Positions 52,615 to 61,850 of a stretch of 64,000 bases of DNA are shown here, piece after piece (position 1 is the first letter of the stretch; each line of letters opens with the position of its first letter). Origin of the DNA: Cyclobacteriaceae bacterium (GTDB lineage Bacteria > Bacteroidota > Bacteroidia > Cytophagales > Cyclobacteriaceae); assembly GCA_025055435.1 (NCBI GenBank), contig JANWWN010000002.1, forward strand, positions 47,383 through 111,382, written 5' to 3'. The notes below the pieces were generated by a model. The model worked only from the letters and a program-made list of their open reading frames with translations, was not told the origin of the DNA and searched no databases. Made by a program: the position numbers and the translations under genes.

Positions 52615-53730
52615 TCAAAACACTTGGCCATGCGACAAACGCACCAATTGCCGTGCTACAGGAGGTAAAGTTAACGCCAGGTTAACGGCAATACCGGATG
52701 AAACGGCGGATCCAAACAAGTAATGCTGCATCAGCCTGCCTGCTCTTAATCTTCGTACAAAAAGCGCCCTCCATTGCCGTGCATATTCGTTCTCCAGCCA
52801 CGCGCTGCTTTTCTTTTCCTTACAATACCGGTGAATCAATTCGCTCACCATTTTACCTGCATGGATGGCCATGGCCATGCCGTTACCACACAGCGGAGCA
52901 ATTAATCCGGCGGTGTCACCCGCCATGAGAATGTGATTGTAAACCGGCTCGCGGATATCGAACGAAATTTCATTAATGGTTTCAGGCTGCTGGAATAAAA
53001 ATTCGGAGTGTTTAAAAATCTGCTCCAGCAAGGGATTGCGGCACAATACTTCGCCTTCCATCGCGGCTATGTTGCCGCTTTGTCGCAACACATCGCGATG
53101 TACCAGGTAACATAAATTGGTTAGGCCATTCTCCACCCGGCTTATGCCACAGTAACCTCCCGGAAAGTTGTGCAGGGCAATCAGGTCGTCCGGGAAATCG
53201 GTTCGGATATGGTATTTCACGCCAACGAAGGGCGAACGCTTTTTGATAAAATCCCTGTTAAGAAAAAAATCCAGTTTGGAGCGCTTTCCGTAAGCACCAA
53301 TAACAATGCCGGCAGTAAAGGTACCGGTGGATGTAATCAGCTCAAACTCACCATCATGGTAATTTATTTCCCTGACTTCGCAGTTTTCCAGAATCTTTAC
53401 ATCGGATTCGCGTGCCTTTTCGGCCAGAAAATTATCGAATGCAAACCGGCTGATGCCAAAACCACCCAAATCAAGATTTAAAAAAACATATTTTCCGTTT
53501 ACCGCACTGAGCTGAAAGCGATGAATGGAAGGAGGTTCAAGATGGGCAGGGAAAACGCCAAGGGATTGTAAAAACGGCTTTGCTTCGTTAGAGACATATT
53601 CTCCGCATACGCGATGAAACGGATATTTCCGTTTTTCGAATACCGTACAGGAAATGCCCTGTCGCGAAAGACAAATGGCTGCTGTGAGCCCGGCCAGTCC
53701 GCCGCCCACAATGGCTACATTTTTTTGCAT
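52615..53730 (-). CDS. FAD-dependent oxidoreductase, geranylgeranyl-reductase-like
   Basis: 371 residues. The FAD motif is VAIVGGGLAGLTAAICLSRQG at residues 5-25. The reductase motif FEKRKYPFHRVCGEYVS (about 35-51) and the second FAD-binding motif LMAGDTAGLIAPLCGNGMAMAIHAGKM (about 285-311) are intact. The family hydrogenates isoprenoid double bonds or hydroxylates/halogenates aromatics. Next to UbiA it plausibly reduces the prenyl chain or oxidises the aromatic ring. The gene is part of the PKS block. Confidence 0.88.
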   Translation of the reverse strand: MQKNVAIVGGGLAGLTAAICLSRQGISCTVFEKRKYPFHRVCGEYVSNEAKPFLQSLGVFPAHLEPPSIHRFQLSAVNGKYVFLNLDLGGFGISRFAFDNFLAEKARESDVKILENCEVREINYHDGEFELITSTGTFTAGIVIGAYGKRSKLDFFLNRDFIKKRSPFVGVKYHIRTDFPDDLIALHNFPGGYCGISRVENGLTNLCYLVHRDVLRQSGNIAAMEGEVLCRNPLLEQIFKHSEFLFQQPETINEISFDIREPVYNHILMAGDTAGLIAPLCGNGMAMAIHAGKMVSELIHRYCKEKKSSAWLENEYARQWRALFVRRLRAGRLMQHYLFGSAVSSGIAVNLALTLPPVARQLVRLSHGQVF

Positions 53731-53808
53731 GAAATGACGATTAATTCAATATACAGAAAAACACAAGTCATCACAGTAACCTTTTTTTGCGTAAACCTGT
53801 TTTAAAAG

Positions 53809-54294
53809 ATGATAACAGTTGGCTTTATGGAAAATGATGTAAAACGTATGCAACGCCCTTTGCGTATTTTGCTGGTGGGAAATAATCCGATTGAACTGAG
53901 CCGGATGCGGGAATTGCTGCAACAGATTCCGGGCTATCAGGTTATTTCCGAGATTGCTTTTGATGTGCGCAGTGCCTGGCAGCGATTGATGCGATTTACA
54001 CCACATTTTATTCTGATTGACGACAACATTGGAAAAGAGGAACTGGCCCAAACCGTCAATTCGCTGGCAGCCAACCGCAAAACCCGCGATGTGCCGGTTG
54101 CTGTTTTGAAAAATTCCAACTACTCCGAATCCATTACCACCTCTGCAGCACTTGACTATCTGCTGAAGCAGAATCTTTCAGCATCCGCTCTGTATGCCGC
54201 AGTAAAAAATGCGCTTAAACTAAAACGTGCACGTCAGTACCTCATGCAGGCCTATCGGAAGCGAAGAAAACAGCTGCTGAAATTTATCCGCTGA
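53809..54294 (+). CDS. Degenerate response-regulator receiver protein
   Basis: 161 residues; an internal ATG at 53827 gives a more natural MENDVKRMQRPLRIL start. The fold follows the receiver pattern: ILLVGNNPIELSRMRELL, FILIDDNIGKEELAQTVNSLA, PVAVLKNSNY, DYLLKQNLSASALYAAVKNAL. The acidic pair at the end of strand 1 (usually DD) is NN. A candidate phosphorylation Asp remains in LIDDN and a Lys in LLKQN. Loss of the Mg-binding acids suggests a pseudo-receiver that does not depend on phosphorylation. A basic C-terminal tail (QAYRKRRKQLLKF) may bind DNA or protein. No kinase gene is adjacent. Confidence 0.7.
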   Translation: MITVGFMENDVKRMQRPLRILLVGNNPIELSRMRELLQQIPGYQVISEIAFDVRSAWQRLMRFTPHFILIDDNIGKEELAQTVNSLAANRKTRDVPVAVLKNSNYSESITTSAALDYLLKQNLSASALYAAVKNALKLKRARQYLMQAYRKRRKQLLKFIR

Positions 54295-54340
54295 AATTTT
54301 TAGTACGCACCGGGAAACGTAAATTTCCTTCATTGAAAAA

Positions 54341-55501
54341 ATGAGGGGCATAACGCGTACAGTCTGGGTGCTTTCACTCATCAGTCTGTTTACCGATGCA
54401 GCTTCCGAAATGGTGTATCCGATAATGCCCGTTTACCTGCGAAGCATTGGTTTTTCAGTTTTGCTTATCGGTGTTCTTGAAGGCATAGCCGAATTCACAA
54501 CGGGAATAAGTAAAGGATATTTTGGGAAACTATCGGATGAATTGGGCAGGCGTGCGCCTTTTGTACAATTAGGATATACAATAAGCGCATTGGCTAAACC
54601 CTTGCTTGCGGTTTCTGTAAAACCGCTCTGGGTTTTTTTGATGCGTAGTGCCGACCGGCTTGGCAAAGGCATCCGAACGGGGGCACGCGATGCCCTGCTG
54701 TCAGATGAGGCTACTCCACAATCGAAAGGAAAAGTTTTTGGCTTTCACCGTTCGATGGATACGTTAGGCGCTGTGCTTGGGCCACTGTTAGCGCTTATTT
54801 ATCTGCATTACCATCCGGAAAATTACCGGGGTCTTTTTCTTCTGGCGTTTGTTCCGGGTATACTGGCCGTGGCCTTGTCGCTGCTGTTGCGCGATAGGCA
54901 TCACCGGCTTTCTCCATCAAAAAACAATGTTTCCTTCTTTTCAGCTTTCCGTTACTGGCGAGAAAGTTCAACACCGTACCGTACTGTGGTGAAAGGCCTG
55001 TTGTTATTCGCCTTATTTAACAGTTCCGATGTCTTTCTGCTCCTAAAGGTAAAAGAATCAGGCGCTGATGACCGCGTAGTTATAACGATTTACATTTTTT
55101 ATAACCTGGTTTATGCGCTATCGGCATTTCCGCTGGGTAACCTGGCAGATACAATCGGATTAAAGCGAATGTATATTTTCGGAGTAGTATTATTTGCAAG
55201 CGTTTATCTGGGCATGTCGTTTACCGACAATCTGCATATTTATTATATCCTCTTTTTTGTGTACGGATTGTATGCAGCCGCTACCGAAGGTGTAGCGAGG
55301 GCATGGATTACCAATCTTGCTGATAAAAAGGATACGGCAACGGCCATTGGCGCGTACACAGCCTTTCAAAGCGTTTGCACATTGCTGGCCAGCAGTTTGG
55401 CCGGGTGGATTTGGTTTGCTTTCGGTCCGACAACCACGTTTTTTATAACAGCGATAATAGCCCTTATTGTAGCAGTATATTTTCTGCTTAGCCGGTATTA
55501 A
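54341..55501 (+). CDS. MFS transporter
   Basis: 386 residues with about 12 transmembrane helices. The major-facilitator motif A reads GYFGKLSDELGRRAPF after helix 2, and an equivalent GNLADTIGLKRMYIFG lies between helices 8 and 9. The family exports or exchanges small molecules; the substrate cannot be predicted. The last four bases are shared with the opposite-strand stop of the next gene (TTAA). Confidence 0.9.
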   Translation: MRGITRTVWVLSLISLFTDAASEMVYPIMPVYLRSIGFSVLLIGVLEGIAEFTTGISKGYFGKLSDELGRRAPFVQLGYTISALAKPLLAVSVKPLWVFLMRSADRLGKGIRTGARDALLSDEATPQSKGKVFGFHRSMDTLGAVLGPLLALIYLHYHPENYRGLFLLAFVPGILAVALSLLLRDRHHRLSPSKNNVSFFSAFRYWRESSTPYRTVVKGLLLFALFNSSDVFLLLKVKESGADDRVVITIYIFYNLVYALSAFPLGNLADTIGLKRMYIFGVVLFASVYLGMSFTDNLHIYYILFFVYGLYAAATEGVARAWITNLADKKDTATAIGAYTAFQSVCTLLASSLAGWIWFAFGPTTTFFITAIIALIVAVYFLLSRY

Positions 55502-56736
55502 ATCTGCTGATTTAGTATTACTTCTACCGACTTATTCTGACCGGCTCGGCTAATGGTCAATCGCAGTTTGCGACCGGGTTTGGAATTGAATAATGCATTG
55601 ATGTGTTCCAGCTTCATGGACGAGGTAGGCATGTTGTTAATGGAAAGAATCAAATCACCGGGTAAAATGCCTGCCTCTTCGCCCGCACTGCCTGCGCGCA
55701 CCTCGGAAACCTCAAACATGTTCAGCGAGGCACCCTTTGCCCGAATATTCAATCCACTCATATTGAAATAAAATTCCCGACGTAGCTGATTATTGGGCTT
55801 GAGGTAAATTTTTTCCTGCGGAAAATTGATGACTACCGTAAAGCGACTGAGCAGTTCTCCTCCCAGCGTGCCATTCCGGTCAACCCGGGAAGTGATGAGG
55901 GAGTCCGGAAAATAACTTTCCGGGTCGGGAAAGTTAGCCAGTACATTCCGGATAACGCGGTTTCCCAGTTCAATGGATTGAATGCGACCGATTTTACCGG
56001 TGATGGCGCCACCCAACCCGCGACCCAAAACCCCGGAAACGGTTCTGGCCGGAAGATGAATACGCGGGTCTGAATCGGTTTCCAACATCAGGCTGTGGCT
56101 CGCTCCCGTATCCACTAACAACTTGGCATTTAGGGTATGTCCGCTGTCAATACTGATGGGCGCCAACAGATAGGGTTTGGTATCCTGAATGCGCAAAGGA
56201 ATAGCTGTAAATTTTTTAGAAGGCTTGAATTTATCCGGCATCATCAGTGTCATTATTTTACGTTGGTAATCCAATTGAACCACAAACCGGCTGAACAGCT
56301 CATAACCCAAAATACCATGCACATCCGTGCCCAGGTAATTGCGTAACTCCAGATAATCTTCTTCCAGAACCAACAAAGCATGCCCGCGGCCCAATACACC
56401 AGGTAGTCGTAATGATACGTTGTTGGTGACATAAGCATCGATAATTTTTTCACCGCCCGGGCCGGAAATGGAGTATTTGCGCGAGTAGGGTAACTGTAAA
56501 ATGTCGGAGAAAGCTTTTTGGGTAAGAATGGCTGTACGCACACCGGTATCGACAATGAATTTCAGCGGAAGGGTTTCATTCAGGATTACCGGCACAATCA
56601 CAAGATTATTGACAATATCAACAGGGATGTCCACTCTTTTACGTCCTTCAGCAAGTGAAAAACCCAAGTTGATCTGCTGGGCAAAGCCCGACAGATACAA
56701 CAGGATAAACCAGAAAATCAGGCTGAATCTTAACAC
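55498..56736 (-). CDS. Exported retropepsin-like aspartic protease with PDZ domain
   Basis: 412 residues from a GTG start at 56736, the only start that keeps the signal peptide (LRFSLIFWFILLYLSGFAQ). Two aspartic-protease motifs appear: FIVDTGVRTAILT with Asp63, and LLVDTGASHSL near residue 208, a clan-AA single-chain arrangement of two retropepsin-like lobes. Residues about 325-410 form a PDZ domain (VRAGSAGEEAGILPGDLILSINNMP). Bacteroidota carry several such PDZ aspartyl proteases of undetermined role. It is convergent with the MFS gene and the stops overlap by three bases. Confidence 0.87.
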   Translation of the reverse strand: MLRFSLIFWFILLYLSGFAQQINLGFSLAEGRKRVDIPVDIVNNLVIVPVILNETLPLKFIVDTGVRTAILTQKAFSDILQLPYSRKYSISGPGGEKIIDAYVTNNVSLRLPGVLGRGHALLVLEEDYLELRNYLGTDVHGILGYELFSRFVVQLDYQRKIMTLMMPDKFKPSKKFTAIPLRIQDTKPYLLAPISIDSGHTLNAKLLVDTGASHSLMLETDSDPRIHLPARTVSGVLGRGLGGAITGKIGRIQSIELGNRVIRNVLANFPDPESYFPDSLITSRVDRNGTLGGELLSRFTVVINFPQEKIYLKPNNQLRREFYFNMSGLNIRAKGASLNMFEVSEVRAGSAGEEAGILPGDLILSINNMPTSSMKLEHINALFNSKPGRKLRLTISRAGQNKSVEVILNQQI

Positions 56737-56784
56737 CTTATTGATTTCGAATTATCAACAAGGTACGAAGCAGAAGGGTTTCGT

Positions 56785-57324
56785 TTAATATTCAGAAGTT
56801 AGCTGATGTAAAACTTCTTCCGGTGATTGGCCAATTAAAATCATGTCGCGATACACCGGTTTCAAAAATCCCTGCTCCACCATCACATCTATTTGCCGAA
56901 TCAGGGGGTCATAAAAACCGTTGGAATTAAGAATAGCTACAGGCTGCCGGATTAGTCCGAGTTGTTTCCAGGTCAGTATTTCGGCTGTTTCATCCAGGGT
57001 GCCCCAGCCCCCGGGCAACATAATAAATGCATCGGCCAGATCGGCCATTTTCTGCTTGCGTTCGTGCATGGTTTTCACCACAATCAACTGGGTGAGGCCG
57101 GTGTGGCCTACTTCTTTCTCCAGCAGAAATTCGGGAATTACGCCGATAACGCTGCCTCCTTTTTGTAAAACGGCATCAGCAACAATGCCCATCAGTCCGA
57201 TATTGCCTCCGCCATAAATCAGCGTGTGCTGTTGAGCGGCAATTAGATGTCCTGTAGTTCGGGCAGCCTCGGCAAATACAGAATCGCGACCTGCAGCTGA
57301 GCCGCAAAAAATACAAACGTTCAT
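56785..57324 (-). CDS. LOG-family Rossmann protein (TIGR00730)
   Basis: 179 residues. It starts FCGSAAGRDSVFAEAA. The LOG motif PGGWGTLDETAEIL is present at about residues 106-119, with Asp in place of the first Glu of PGGxGTxxE. Members are cytokinin-type phosphoribohydrolases or nucleotide-binding proteins acting on AMP-like substrates. It is followed by nothing in the same strand for about 50 bases. The 39-residue peptide gene lies 17 bases upstream and is likely on the same transcript. Confidence 0.9.
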   Translation of the reverse strand: MNVCIFCGSAAGRDSVFAEAARTTGHLIAAQQHTLIYGGGNIGLMGIVADAVLQKGGSVIGVIPEFLLEKEVGHTGLTQLIVVKTMHERKQKMADLADAFIMLPGGWGTLDETAEILTWKQLGLIRQPVAILNSNGFYDPLIRQIDVMVEQGFLKPVYRDMILIGQSPEEVLHQLTSEY

Positions 57325-57341
57325 GGCCGGTAGCCCGGACG

Positions 57342-57461
57342 TCAGAACTTATTGTCGTGCTTGTCCTTGCTGACCATTTTATTCGGGAATACCCAGGGCG
57401 AAATGATGGCCAGAATAAATAACGCAATTACTACATAGAAGGGAGTCCACGAAGCATCCAT
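57342..57461 (-). CDS. Small 39-residue single-pass membrane peptide
   Basis: ATG at 57461, TGA at 57344-57342. It has one hydrophobic helix (FYVVIALFILAIISPWVF) after an acidic MDASWTP start, and a basic/polar tail VSKDKHDNKF. The reading frame lies in the gap upstream of the LOG-family gene and its stop is 17 bases before that gene's start. It is a good small-protein candidate because it is a complete, membrane-shaped frame with a sensible start. The function is unknown; it is too short for domain detection. Confidence 0.6.
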   Translation of the reverse strand: MDASWTPFYVVIALFILAIISPWVFPNKMVSKDKHDNKF

Positions 57462-57532
57462 AGTTACCTTGATAAATTGGAGCGTAAAAATAACCGGAAA
57501 GCACTAATTTGCCGAAACAGCAAGGTAATCTT

Positions 57533-58102
57533 ATGATTAAGCCCGGAATGAAGCGCTTCCTGATTTTTTCTGCGGTGTCGGCCGTATTGTTGGTTTCGCT
57601 CCTATTGGGTATTCAGTATATCCGTTACCGGCATACCAAATCGTTTAGCCCGGAAAGTGAGGTGGTGTTTAAGGACGGTGATTTCCGCATGGCTGTTCGC
57701 TATAACCGCCCTTATAAGAAGGGACGCGAAATTTTCGGAGGCCTGGTACCCTACGGCAAAGTATGGCGCACAGGCGCTAACGAAGCCACGGTTTTTGAAA
57801 CCAACAAAACCTTAACCATCAAGGGTAAAACGCTTAAACCCGGCAAGTACAGCCTCTGGACTATTCCCGATTCGCTGCAGTGGACCGTCATTTTTAACAG
57901 TGAATATGGCCAGTGGGGCATTAACAGCAACATGGAGGCCAACCGCAAACCCGAACTGGATGTACTCACTATTACCGTGCCGGCCATTCAGCAGGACAAA
58001 GTATTTGAACAGTTTACAATTGAACTGATTAAAACAGGCGAGGAGGCTGATATGGTGTTGCTTTGGGATAAAACCGTGGTTACCGTTCCCATCGAGTATT
58101 AA
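57533..58102 (+). CDS. DUF2911 family protein
   Basis: 189 residues from the ATG at 57533; an ATG at 57548 is nearly equally good and a TTG at 57509 is unlikely. A single transmembrane segment (FLIFSAVSAVLLVSLLLGIQYI) is followed by the DUF2911 signature AVRYNRPYKKGREIFGGLVPYGKVWRTGANEATVFETN, a beta domain ending in KTVVTVPIEY. The family is common in Bacteroidota and has no known function. A TAATTTG motif lies about 20 bases upstream of the start, divergent from the small membrane peptide. Confidence 0.85.
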   Translation: MIKPGMKRFLIFSAVSAVLLVSLLLGIQYIRYRHTKSFSPESEVVFKDGDFRMAVRYNRPYKKGREIFGGLVPYGKVWRTGANEATVFETNKTLTIKGKTLKPGKYSLWTIPDSLQWTVIFNSEYGQWGINSNMEANRKPELDVLTITVPAIQQDKVFEQFTIELIKTGEEADMVLLWDKTVVTVPIEY

Positions 58103-58119
58103 GTTAAGCCACGTACTTC

Positions 58120-58992
58120 ATGCAACTCCCTGCGGCATTGAAGTCTGCAACCGAAAGACAACTGCAAAGTTCCATCATCCGCTTTACGGCAGCCGCTGGT
58201 GGATGCATTAATAACGGCGGTGAAATAAAACTTTCAAACGGCACGTCATACTTCATAAAGTGGAATAATGCGGAAAAATTTCCGGGAATGTTCCTTGCCG
58301 AGCGGCACGGACTTGAATTACTGAAAGCAACCAACACAGTTCGCGTACCACAGGTTTTTCAAACTTTTCAGGATGAATCCTGGCAGGTTATTGTAATGGA
58401 GTTTGTGCGCAGCGTCTCCCCGGCAAAGCAATACTGGGAAAATTTGGGTCATCAACTCGCAGCTTTACACAGGCATACCGCCTCATATTTCGGACTGGCC
58501 TCCAATAACTACATCGGGTCCCTGCACCAAATCAATCAGCCCGAAAGCAACTGGACGACATTTTTCATTACCCACCGGTTGGAAGCTCAGCTCAGTCTGG
58601 CTGAAAAATTCAACAGGGTGGACAGCACATTTCGCAGACGATTCGAAAAACTCTATACCCGGCTACCTGAAATTTTCCCGAATGAGCCGCCATCCCTATT
58701 ACATGGCGATTTGTGGAGCGGCAACCTGATAACAGATGAAAAAGGCCAACCCTGTCTGATTGACCCGGCCGTGTATTACGGGCACCGCGAAGCCGAACTG
58801 GCTTTTACAAAATTATTCGGAGGCTTTGATACGCGTTTTTACGAGGCATACCAGAAGTCCTTTCCGCTACAACCCGGCTTTAGTCAAAGGGTCGATATAT
58901 ATAATCTTTACCCGCTGATGGTGCACGTAAATCTGTTTGGCGGCAGCTACCTTGCTTCCGTTAAACACATCCTCAGCCGTTATGGATGTTAA
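58120..58992 (+). CDS. Fructosamine kinase family protein
   Basis: 290 residues. The aminoglycoside-phosphotransferase-like fold has NGTSYFIKWNNAEKF near residue 40 (ATP-binding Lys), and the catalytic loop LLHGDLWSGNLI near 198-209 with Asp and Asn. The metal motif LIDPAVYYGHREAELAFT follows near 216-233, with FGGFDTRFYEAYQ next. It phosphorylates fructosamine-type glycation products for removal. It follows the DUF2911 gene by 17 bases. Confidence 0.93.
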   Translation: MQLPAALKSATERQLQSSIIRFTAAAGGCINNGGEIKLSNGTSYFIKWNNAEKFPGMFLAERHGLELLKATNTVRVPQVFQTFQDESWQVIVMEFVRSVSPAKQYWENLGHQLAALHRHTASYFGLASNNYIGSLHQINQPESNWTTFFITHRLEAQLSLAEKFNRVDSTFRRRFEKLYTRLPEIFPNEPPSLLHGDLWSGNLITDEKGQPCLIDPAVYYGHREAELAFTKLFGGFDTRFYEAYQKSFPLQPGFSQRVDIYNLYPLMVHVNLFGGSYLASVKHILSRYGC

Positions 58993-59048
58993 TTATTGGT
59001 TATTCGAAATCATTTCCGAAAATTGAACCCTGACAAATAACAATCACC

Positions 59049-61211
59049 ATGAAGCAATTCTTCCCCGTTTTCTTGTTTTTCATCTGTACAGCATCATTAG
59101 CACAAAAGGAAATTACGATTGATGATTTTACCACACGCAATACGTTTGCCCAGCGGTCGGTGTATGGCATCAACTGGATGAATGACGGTAAACATTACAC
59201 CACCCTGGAAGGAAATAAAATAGTAAAGTATGCCATTGCAACCGGTCAGGCCGTTGAAACCCTGGCGGATGGCAACACCATGAACCCGAAAATCAACTTT
59301 ACCGACTATGAATTAAGTAGTGATGAGAAAAAGATTTTGTTATTAACCGGTTTTGAAGGCATATACCGCAGATCGTTTAAAGCCGAGTATTTTGTATATG
59401 ACCTAAACACCCGGGTACTGCGTAAGCTTTCCGAAGGAGGAAAACAATCGTACGCCGCATTTTCACCCGATGGCTCCAAAGTAGCTTTTGTGCGACAGAA
59501 CAATTTGTTTTATGTGGACTTGAACTCCTGGCGCGAAGTACAAATCACAACCGATGGCCAGTTGAACAAAATCATTAACGGCACAACCGACTGGGTATAT
59601 GAAGAGGAATTTTCATTTGTTCAGGCTTTTTATTGGTCACCCGACAGCCGAAGATTGGCCTATCATCGTTTTGACGAATCGAATGTGCGGCAATACACCC
59701 TGCAAAAATGGAATAAGGGCGCACTCTATCCGGAGGATTACGTGTACAAATATCCCAAGGCGGGTGAAGCAAACTCCGTGGTTGAGATCTGGATTTATGA
59801 TTTACAAACCAACTCCCGGGTAAAGGCCGATATCGGTGAAGAAAAAGACATCTACATTCCGCGCGTTATCTGGACTGCGAACCCGACCATCTTATCCATC
59901 CGCCGGCTTAACCGACTGCAAAATCAACTGGATATTATTCACACCGATGCCGCTACCGGTAAAAGCACAGTCGTACTTACTGAACGTAACACACGGTACG
60001 TGGATGTGGAATATTGTGATGACCTGACTTACCTGATGGATGGAAAACATTTTATCCACGCCAGCGAAGAAAGCGGCTTTAAGCACCTGTACCTGTACAC
60101 TGTTGATGGAAAGAAGGTTAACCAAATCACCTCGGGAAACTGGGAAGTAATTGAATTTTTAGGTGTAGATGAAAAAAACAAAATCGTTTATTACATCTCC
60201 AACGAAGGCAATCATCTGCACCGCAATCTGTATGCAATTTCGTTGGATGGCAAACGAAAGACCGCGCTGACCTCAGCACCCGGCACACATACGGTCGATA
60301 TGGGACCTGACTACCAGTATTACCTCGATTATTACAGCCATGCCGAACAACCCTTGCAGGTATCGCTGTATCAGGTAAAGGGTAATAAACTGGTACGTGT
60401 ATTGGAAAGAAATGAAGAATTACAGAAAAAAATCATCGAATATGGCCTGGTTAGCCGAGAGTTTTTCACCTATCTGTCGGCCGATGGCAAAACTCAACTG
60501 GATGCCACCATCATGAAACCACGCAACTTCGATGCAAATCGCAAATATCCGGTTATGGTATTTCAGTACAGCGGCCCGCGTGCGCCCAGTGTTCGGCAAT
60601 CATTTGCAGTGGACGGCTGGGCACAGTTGCTCGTACAAAAGGGCTATCTGGTGGTAACACTCGATACGCGCGGCAGCGGCTACCGGGGTGAAGAATTTGT
60701 AAAACAAACCTATAAACAAATGGGCAGCATGGAATTGGAAGACCTGCTGGCCGGGGGGCGTTATCTGGCTTCGTTACCTTATGTGGACGGAAGCCGACTT
60801 GGCATATACGGGTGGAGCTATGGCGGATTTATGGCTTCATTGGTGATGACCAAAGGCGCCGGTGTGTACAAACTGGGAATAGCCGGAGCACCCGTAACCA
60901 GCTGGAAGTATTACGACAACATTTATACCGAGCGCTACATGCAACGTCCGCAGGACAACCCTTCCGGTTATGAGGATAACTCGCCCATTAAATATGCCGA
61001 CCGGCTAAGCGGGCATTTTCTGCTGATTCACGGCACGGGCGATGATAACGTTCATGTGCAGAACTCCATGGCCCTGCAGGATGCCCTTATCATGGCGGGT
61101 AAGCAGTTTCGTTCCTTCTATTATCCCGATGATCCGCATGGCATACGCGGTGCCCGAAGAAGGCATCATCTGTACACCCTGATGACGGATTTTATACTGC
61201 AGAATTTGTAA
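59049..61211 (+). CDS. S9 family peptidase, dipeptidyl-peptidase-IV type
   Basis: 720 residues. The signal peptide (VFLFFICTASLAQ) precedes an 8-bladed-like N-terminal propeller that includes DWVYEEEF (Glu185-187), the DPP-IV N-terminus anchor that binds the substrate amine. The alpha/beta-hydrolase domain has Ser590 in GWSYGGFM, Asp665 in HGTGDDNVH and His697 in DPHGI. It removes N-terminal dipeptides, preferably with proline at position 2. It is periplasmic. The gene starts 56 bases after the fructosamine kinase gene. Confidence 0.95.
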   Translation: MKQFFPVFLFFICTASLAQKEITIDDFTTRNTFAQRSVYGINWMNDGKHYTTLEGNKIVKYAIATGQAVETLADGNTMNPKINFTDYELSSDEKKILLLTGFEGIYRRSFKAEYFVYDLNTRVLRKLSEGGKQSYAAFSPDGSKVAFVRQNNLFYVDLNSWREVQITTDGQLNKIINGTTDWVYEEEFSFVQAFYWSPDSRRLAYHRFDESNVRQYTLQKWNKGALYPEDYVYKYPKAGEANSVVEIWIYDLQTNSRVKADIGEEKDIYIPRVIWTANPTILSIRRLNRLQNQLDIIHTDAATGKSTVVLTERNTRYVDVEYCDDLTYLMDGKHFIHASEESGFKHLYLYTVDGKKVNQITSGNWEVIEFLGVDEKNKIVYYISNEGNHLHRNLYAISLDGKRKTALTSAPGTHTVDMGPDYQYYLDYYSHAEQPLQVSLYQVKGNKLVRVLERNEELQKKIIEYGLVSREFFTYLSADGKTQLDATIMKPRNFDANRKYPVMVFQYSGPRAPSVRQSFAVDGWAQLLVQKGYLVVTLDTRGSGYRGEEFVKQTYKQMGSMELEDLLAGGRYLASLPYVDGSRLGIYGWSYGGFMASLVMTKGAGVYKLGIAGAPVTSWKYYDNIYTERYMQRPQDNPSGYEDNSPIKYADRLSGHFLLIHGTGDDNVHVQNSMALQDALIMAGKQFRSFYYPDDPHGIRGARRRHHLYTLMTDFILQNL

Positions 61212-61228
61212 AAACCAATTCGTGCTGC

Positions 61229-61801
61229 ATGAGTAAGAAGGCGGCAACCGATGCATTGTATTTTATTGCTATCGTTTTGCCCCCGCCACTGGATGCGCTG
61301 GTAACAGAACTGAAGCTCCATTTTCGCGAACACTACGGAAGTAAAGCTGCCCTCAGGTCGCCACCGCATATTACCCTGCATATGCCCTTTAAGTGGCCGG
61401 AAAAACGCGAGCAGGAACTGGTTGCTGAGCTGGAAAAATTCTGTGCGGAAAGAGAATCATTTGAAGTAGAACTAAACAACTTCGGTTGCTTTCCGCCCAG
61501 GGTAATATTTATTAATGTGAGAAAGACTGCGGAACTGGAAGTATTGCAGCGTGATTTAAGTTATTACTGTCGCCATAAACTGAACCTGATTCATTCCAAC
61601 TGGCGGGATCAACCGTTTCATCCGCATGTAACCCTGGCCTTTCGTGATTTACGTAAAGCAAAATTTGCCGAAGCCTGGCCGCTATTTAAGGACAGGGCAT
61701 TTGCGGCCCGATTCGCCGCTAAGGCTGTTACCCTGTTGAAACACAATGGCAGGGAGTGGGAGGTGAGGAATGAGATGCGGATGGATAAGGATACTCATTA
61801 A
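61229..61801 (+). CDS. 2'-5' RNA ligase/LigT-like 2H phosphoesterase
   Basis: 190 residues. Two HxT-type motifs of the 2H superfamily are visible: HITLHM near residue 48 and HPHVTLAF near 130. The enzyme hydrolyses cyclic or 2'-5' phosphodiester bonds in nucleotides or RNA; the exact substrate is unknown. It follows the DPP-IV gene by 17 bases and may share its transcript. No signal peptide. Confidence 0.88.
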   Translation: MSKKAATDALYFIAIVLPPPLDALVTELKLHFREHYGSKAALRSPPHITLHMPFKWPEKREQELVAELEKFCAERESFEVELNNFGCFPPRVIFINVRKTAELEVLQRDLSYYCRHKLNLIHSNWRDQPFHPHVTLAFRDLRKAKFAEAWPLFKDRAFAARFAAKAVTLLKHNGREWEVRNEMRMDKDTH

Positions 61802-61850
61802 ATTTATTGGTACCGTTATAAGATCATTAAGTAACATAGTATTTAGAGAG

